NCBI RefSeq assembly: GCF_002150505.1
Contig: NZ_MSSV01000009.1
Location: 62,001-126,000, forward strand
Reading direction: 5' to 3'
DNA from: Algoriphagus ratkowskyi
GTDB lineage: Bacteria; Bacteroidota; Bacteroidia; Cytophagales; Cyclobacteriaceae
Length of the DNA stretch: 64,000 nucleotides
Numbering within the stretch: position 1 is the first letter of the stretch; each line of letters begins with the position of its first letter. Of the stretch, positions 61,942 to 64,000 are shown piece by piece. Under the pieces are notes generated by a model. That model was not told where the DNA came from. It did no database searches and was given only the letters and a program-made list of their open reading frames with translations. The translations under genes and the position numbers were made by a program.

Positions 61942-64000
61942 ATGGCGGAATACACTTTTAAGGAGATCGAGAAGAAATGGCAGGCATACTGGGAAAAGAA
62001 TCAAACTTTCCTCGCCAAAGTAAATCCTGACAAACCAAAGTTTTATTCCTTGGATATGTTCCCCTATCCATCAGGAGCTGGACTTCACGTAGGGCATCCG
62101 CTTGGTTATATCGCATCGGATATCGTTTCCAGATTCAAGAAACTCAAAGGTTTCAATGTCCTCCACCCGATGGGCTACGACAGCTTTGGCCTTCCAGCTG
62201 AGCAATACGCAATACAAACCGGACAGCACCCGGCAATCACCACCGAGCAAAATATCTCACGCTATACAGAACAGCTGAAGAATATTGGGTTTGCTTTTGA
62301 CTGGAGTAAAGAAGTGAGAACTTCAAACCCTGATTATTACAAATGGACGCAATGGATCTTCATGCAGCTTTTCAATAGCTACTATGATCTTGATGCTGAT
62401 AAAGCACTTTCGATTGACTCATTAATTGAGCGATTTGAGAAAGAAGGCAACGCTACAGTAAAAACAGTTTGCGACGAGGACACTGAGAAGTTTAGCGCTT
62501 CGGACTGGAGTGCTTACTCCGAAAAAGAAAAACAAGAAATACTGCTTAAATATAGATTGACCTTCCTAGCCGAAACTACCGTAAACTGGTGTTCAGCATT
62601 AGGCACTGTTCTTTCGAATGACGAAGTAAAGGAAGGCTTCTCCGAACGAGGTGGACATCCAGTAGAGCGCAAGAAAATGATGCAGTGGTCGATGAGAATC
62701 ACCGCATATGCTGATCGCCTACTCAAAGGTTTGGACAAACTAGATTGGTCTGAGCCAGTCAAAGAAATGCAGCGAAACTGGATAGGCAAATCCATCGGGG
62801 CTGACGTTGTGTTCCAGGTAAAAGATTCCGAACAAACCATCAAAGTCTTCACCACGCGTGTGGACACTATATATGGTGTGACATATTTGGCTTTGGCACC
62901 AGAATCTGATCTGGCAGCAGCATTAATCACAGAAGATCAGCGAGAGAAAGCTGAAGCATACATAGAAGTAGCAAAAAACCGTTCCGAGCGGGACAGAATG
63001 AGTGATGTCAAAACCATCTCTGGCGCTTTCACTGGTTCTTATGCGATCAACCCCTTCAACGGAGAAGAAATCCAGGTTTGGGTGGCTGATTACGTTTTGG
63101 CTGGATATGGTACCGGTGCAGTGATGGCAGTACCTGCTCATGATGAGCGAGATTTCAACTTTGCGGAGCACTTCGACCTAGAGATCCGACAAGTGATCGA
63201 TGGCTCGATGGAGGAAGGCTCTTTCCCTGGAAAAGGAGGCTTGATTATCAATTCAGGCTTCATTTCCAATTTGTATATGAAAGATGCCATGACCAAAGCG
63301 ATTGAGTTTTTGGAAGAGAAAGGCATAGGAAAAGGTAAAATCCAATACAGAATGCGTGACGCGATTTTCACTCGTCAGCGCTATTGGGGCGAGCCACTTC
63401 CTGTTTATTTCAAAGAGGGATTGCCTTATTTGATAGATGAAAAAGATTTGCCTTTGGTTTTGCCAGAGGTAGATAAATACTTACCCACTGAAGATGGTGA
63501 GCCTCCACTTGCTCGCGCAAAAGACTGGAACTACAAAACTTCGGATGGAGAATTTCCATTGGAAAGAAGCACGATGCCAGGCTGGGCAGGATCTAGCTGG
63601 TATTTCTTCAGATATATGGATCCAAAGAATGAAACTGAGTTTGCGGACAAAACAATAACGGATTATTGGGGAGCTGTAGATTTATACATTGGAGGATCCG
63701 AGCATGCGACAGGTCACCTATTGTATTCCAGATTCTGGACAAAGTTCTTGTATGACCTTGGAGTTGTGAGCATAGAAGAACCCTTCCAGAAGATGATCAA
63801 CCAAGGCATGATCCAAGGAAGATCGAACTTTGTGTACAGAGTGAAAGGCACAAACAAGTTTGTAAGCTACGGTCTGAAAGATCAGCACGACACATTTGCA
63901 ATGCATGTGGATGTGAATATTGTCTACAACGATCAGTTGAATCTAGAGAAATTCAAAGCATGGAGACCTGATTTGGCGGATGCCGAATTCATCCTAGAGG
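61942..64000 (+). CDS. leuS: Leucyl-tRNA synthetase, C-terminus cut by window edge
   Basis: First 686 residues, of about 920 expected. Class I synthetase with the HIGH-type motif [15 protein letters not shown] near residue 45, the editing (CP1) domain ([30 protein letters not shown]), the WGEPLPVYF segment and [16 protein letters not shown]. The KMSKS loop should follow just beyond the window. Attaches leucine to tRNA-Leu. Starts at the ATG at 61942, divergent from the amidohydrolase. Confidence 0.97.
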   Translation, partial: MAEYTFKEIEKKWQAYWEKNQTFLAKVNPDKPKFYSLDMFPYPSGAGLHVGHPLGYIASDIVSRFKKLKGFNVLHPMGYDSFGLPAEQYAIQTGQHPAITTEQNISRYTEQLKNIGFAFDWSKEVRTSNPDYYKWTQWIFMQLFNSYYDLDADKALSIDSLIERFEKEGNATVKTVCDEDTEKFSASDWSAYSEKEKQEILLKYRLTFLAETTVNWCSALGTVLSNDEVKEGFSERGGHPVERKKMMQWSMRITAYADRLLKGLDKLDWSEPVKEMQRNWIGKSIGADVVFQVKDSEQTIKVFTTRVDTIYGVTYLALAPESDLAAALITEDQREKAEAYIEVAKNRSERDRMSDVKTISGAFTGSYAINPFNGEEIQVWVADYVLAGYGTGAVMAVPAHDERDFNFAEHFDLEIRQVIDGSMEEGSFPGKGGLIINSGFISNLYMKDAMTKAIEFLEEKGIGKGKIQYRMRDAIFTRQRYWGEPLPVYFKEGLPYLIDEKDLPLVLPEVDKYLPTEDGEPPLARAKDWNYKTSDGEFPLERSTMPGWAGSSWYFFRYMDPKNETEFADKTITDYWGAVDLYIGGSEHATGHLLYSRFWTKFLYDLGVVSIEEPFQKMINQGMIQGRSNFVYRVKGTNKFVSYGLKDQHDTFAMHVDVNIVYNDQLNLEKFKAWRPDLADAEFILE

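Overview
The window looks like chromosome of a Bacteroidetes bacterium of the Cytophagales (Algoriphagus/Cyclobacteriaceae type; inferred from gene content, not from a database search). Supporting signs are a SusC/SusD outer-membrane pair, an OmpA protein with PorE-type domain order, many small lipoproteins, moderately AT-rich DNA, few Shine-Dalgarno sequences, and promoters of the Bacteroidetes TTG / TAnnTTTG type.

Layout. 1-5.9 kb: a leftward tripartite RND efflux operon (TetR regulator, TolC, membrane-fusion protein, RND permease cut by the window edge) with a candidate operator upstream of the regulator. 6.0-7.2 kb: a REP-associated tyrosine transposase (RAYT) gene flanked on both sides by copies of a ~120-bp module made of four small hairpins. 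7.7-11.4 kb: purL.

11.4-18.8 kb is the accessory region and the most interesting part. It is a string of small, mostly orphan genes (lipoproteins, a TPR protein, an unknown gene pair, a 60-aa gene, a PIN toxin with overlapping antitoxin) separated by diverged ~200-250-bp structured repeats. A second copy of the last ~100 codons of purL, with its terminator, lies 4 kb downstream of the intact gene. Most differences between the copies are synonymous, so this is probably a displaced original gene end or imported DNA, not a decayed tandem duplication. A second RAYT gene here is frameshifted and carries a REP-like palindrome inside its coding sequence.

18.8-38.8 kb: a DUF885 lipoprotein, a frameshifted endonuclease/exonuclease/phosphatase gene, a porin, a COG2426 membrane protein, a SulP transporter plus beta-carbonic anhydrase (probable bicarbonate uptake), a DUF445 protein, an SRPBCC protein, a 5'-nucleotidase-family protein and two histidine kinases. 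One kinase sits directly behind an RsbQ/KAI2-like alpha/beta hydrolase and in front of a response regulator. A small oxidative gene set (Zn-alcohol dehydrogenase, phytanoyl-CoA dioxygenase family, TIM-barrel isomerase) follows.

39-51 kb: housekeeping and stress genes: RapA-like helicase, STAS protein, Fur family, bifunctional Rel, tRNA-Leu, trigger factor, clpP, clpX, lpxB, a four-helix-bundle gene and queD. 51-62 kb: a SusC/SusD/lipoprotein uptake operon without enzymes, a PorE-like OmpA protein, queE and an M20 amidohydrolase. leuS runs off the right edge.

All assignments were made by reading the sequence. No similarity search or structure computation was run, and identity statements are hand alignments.
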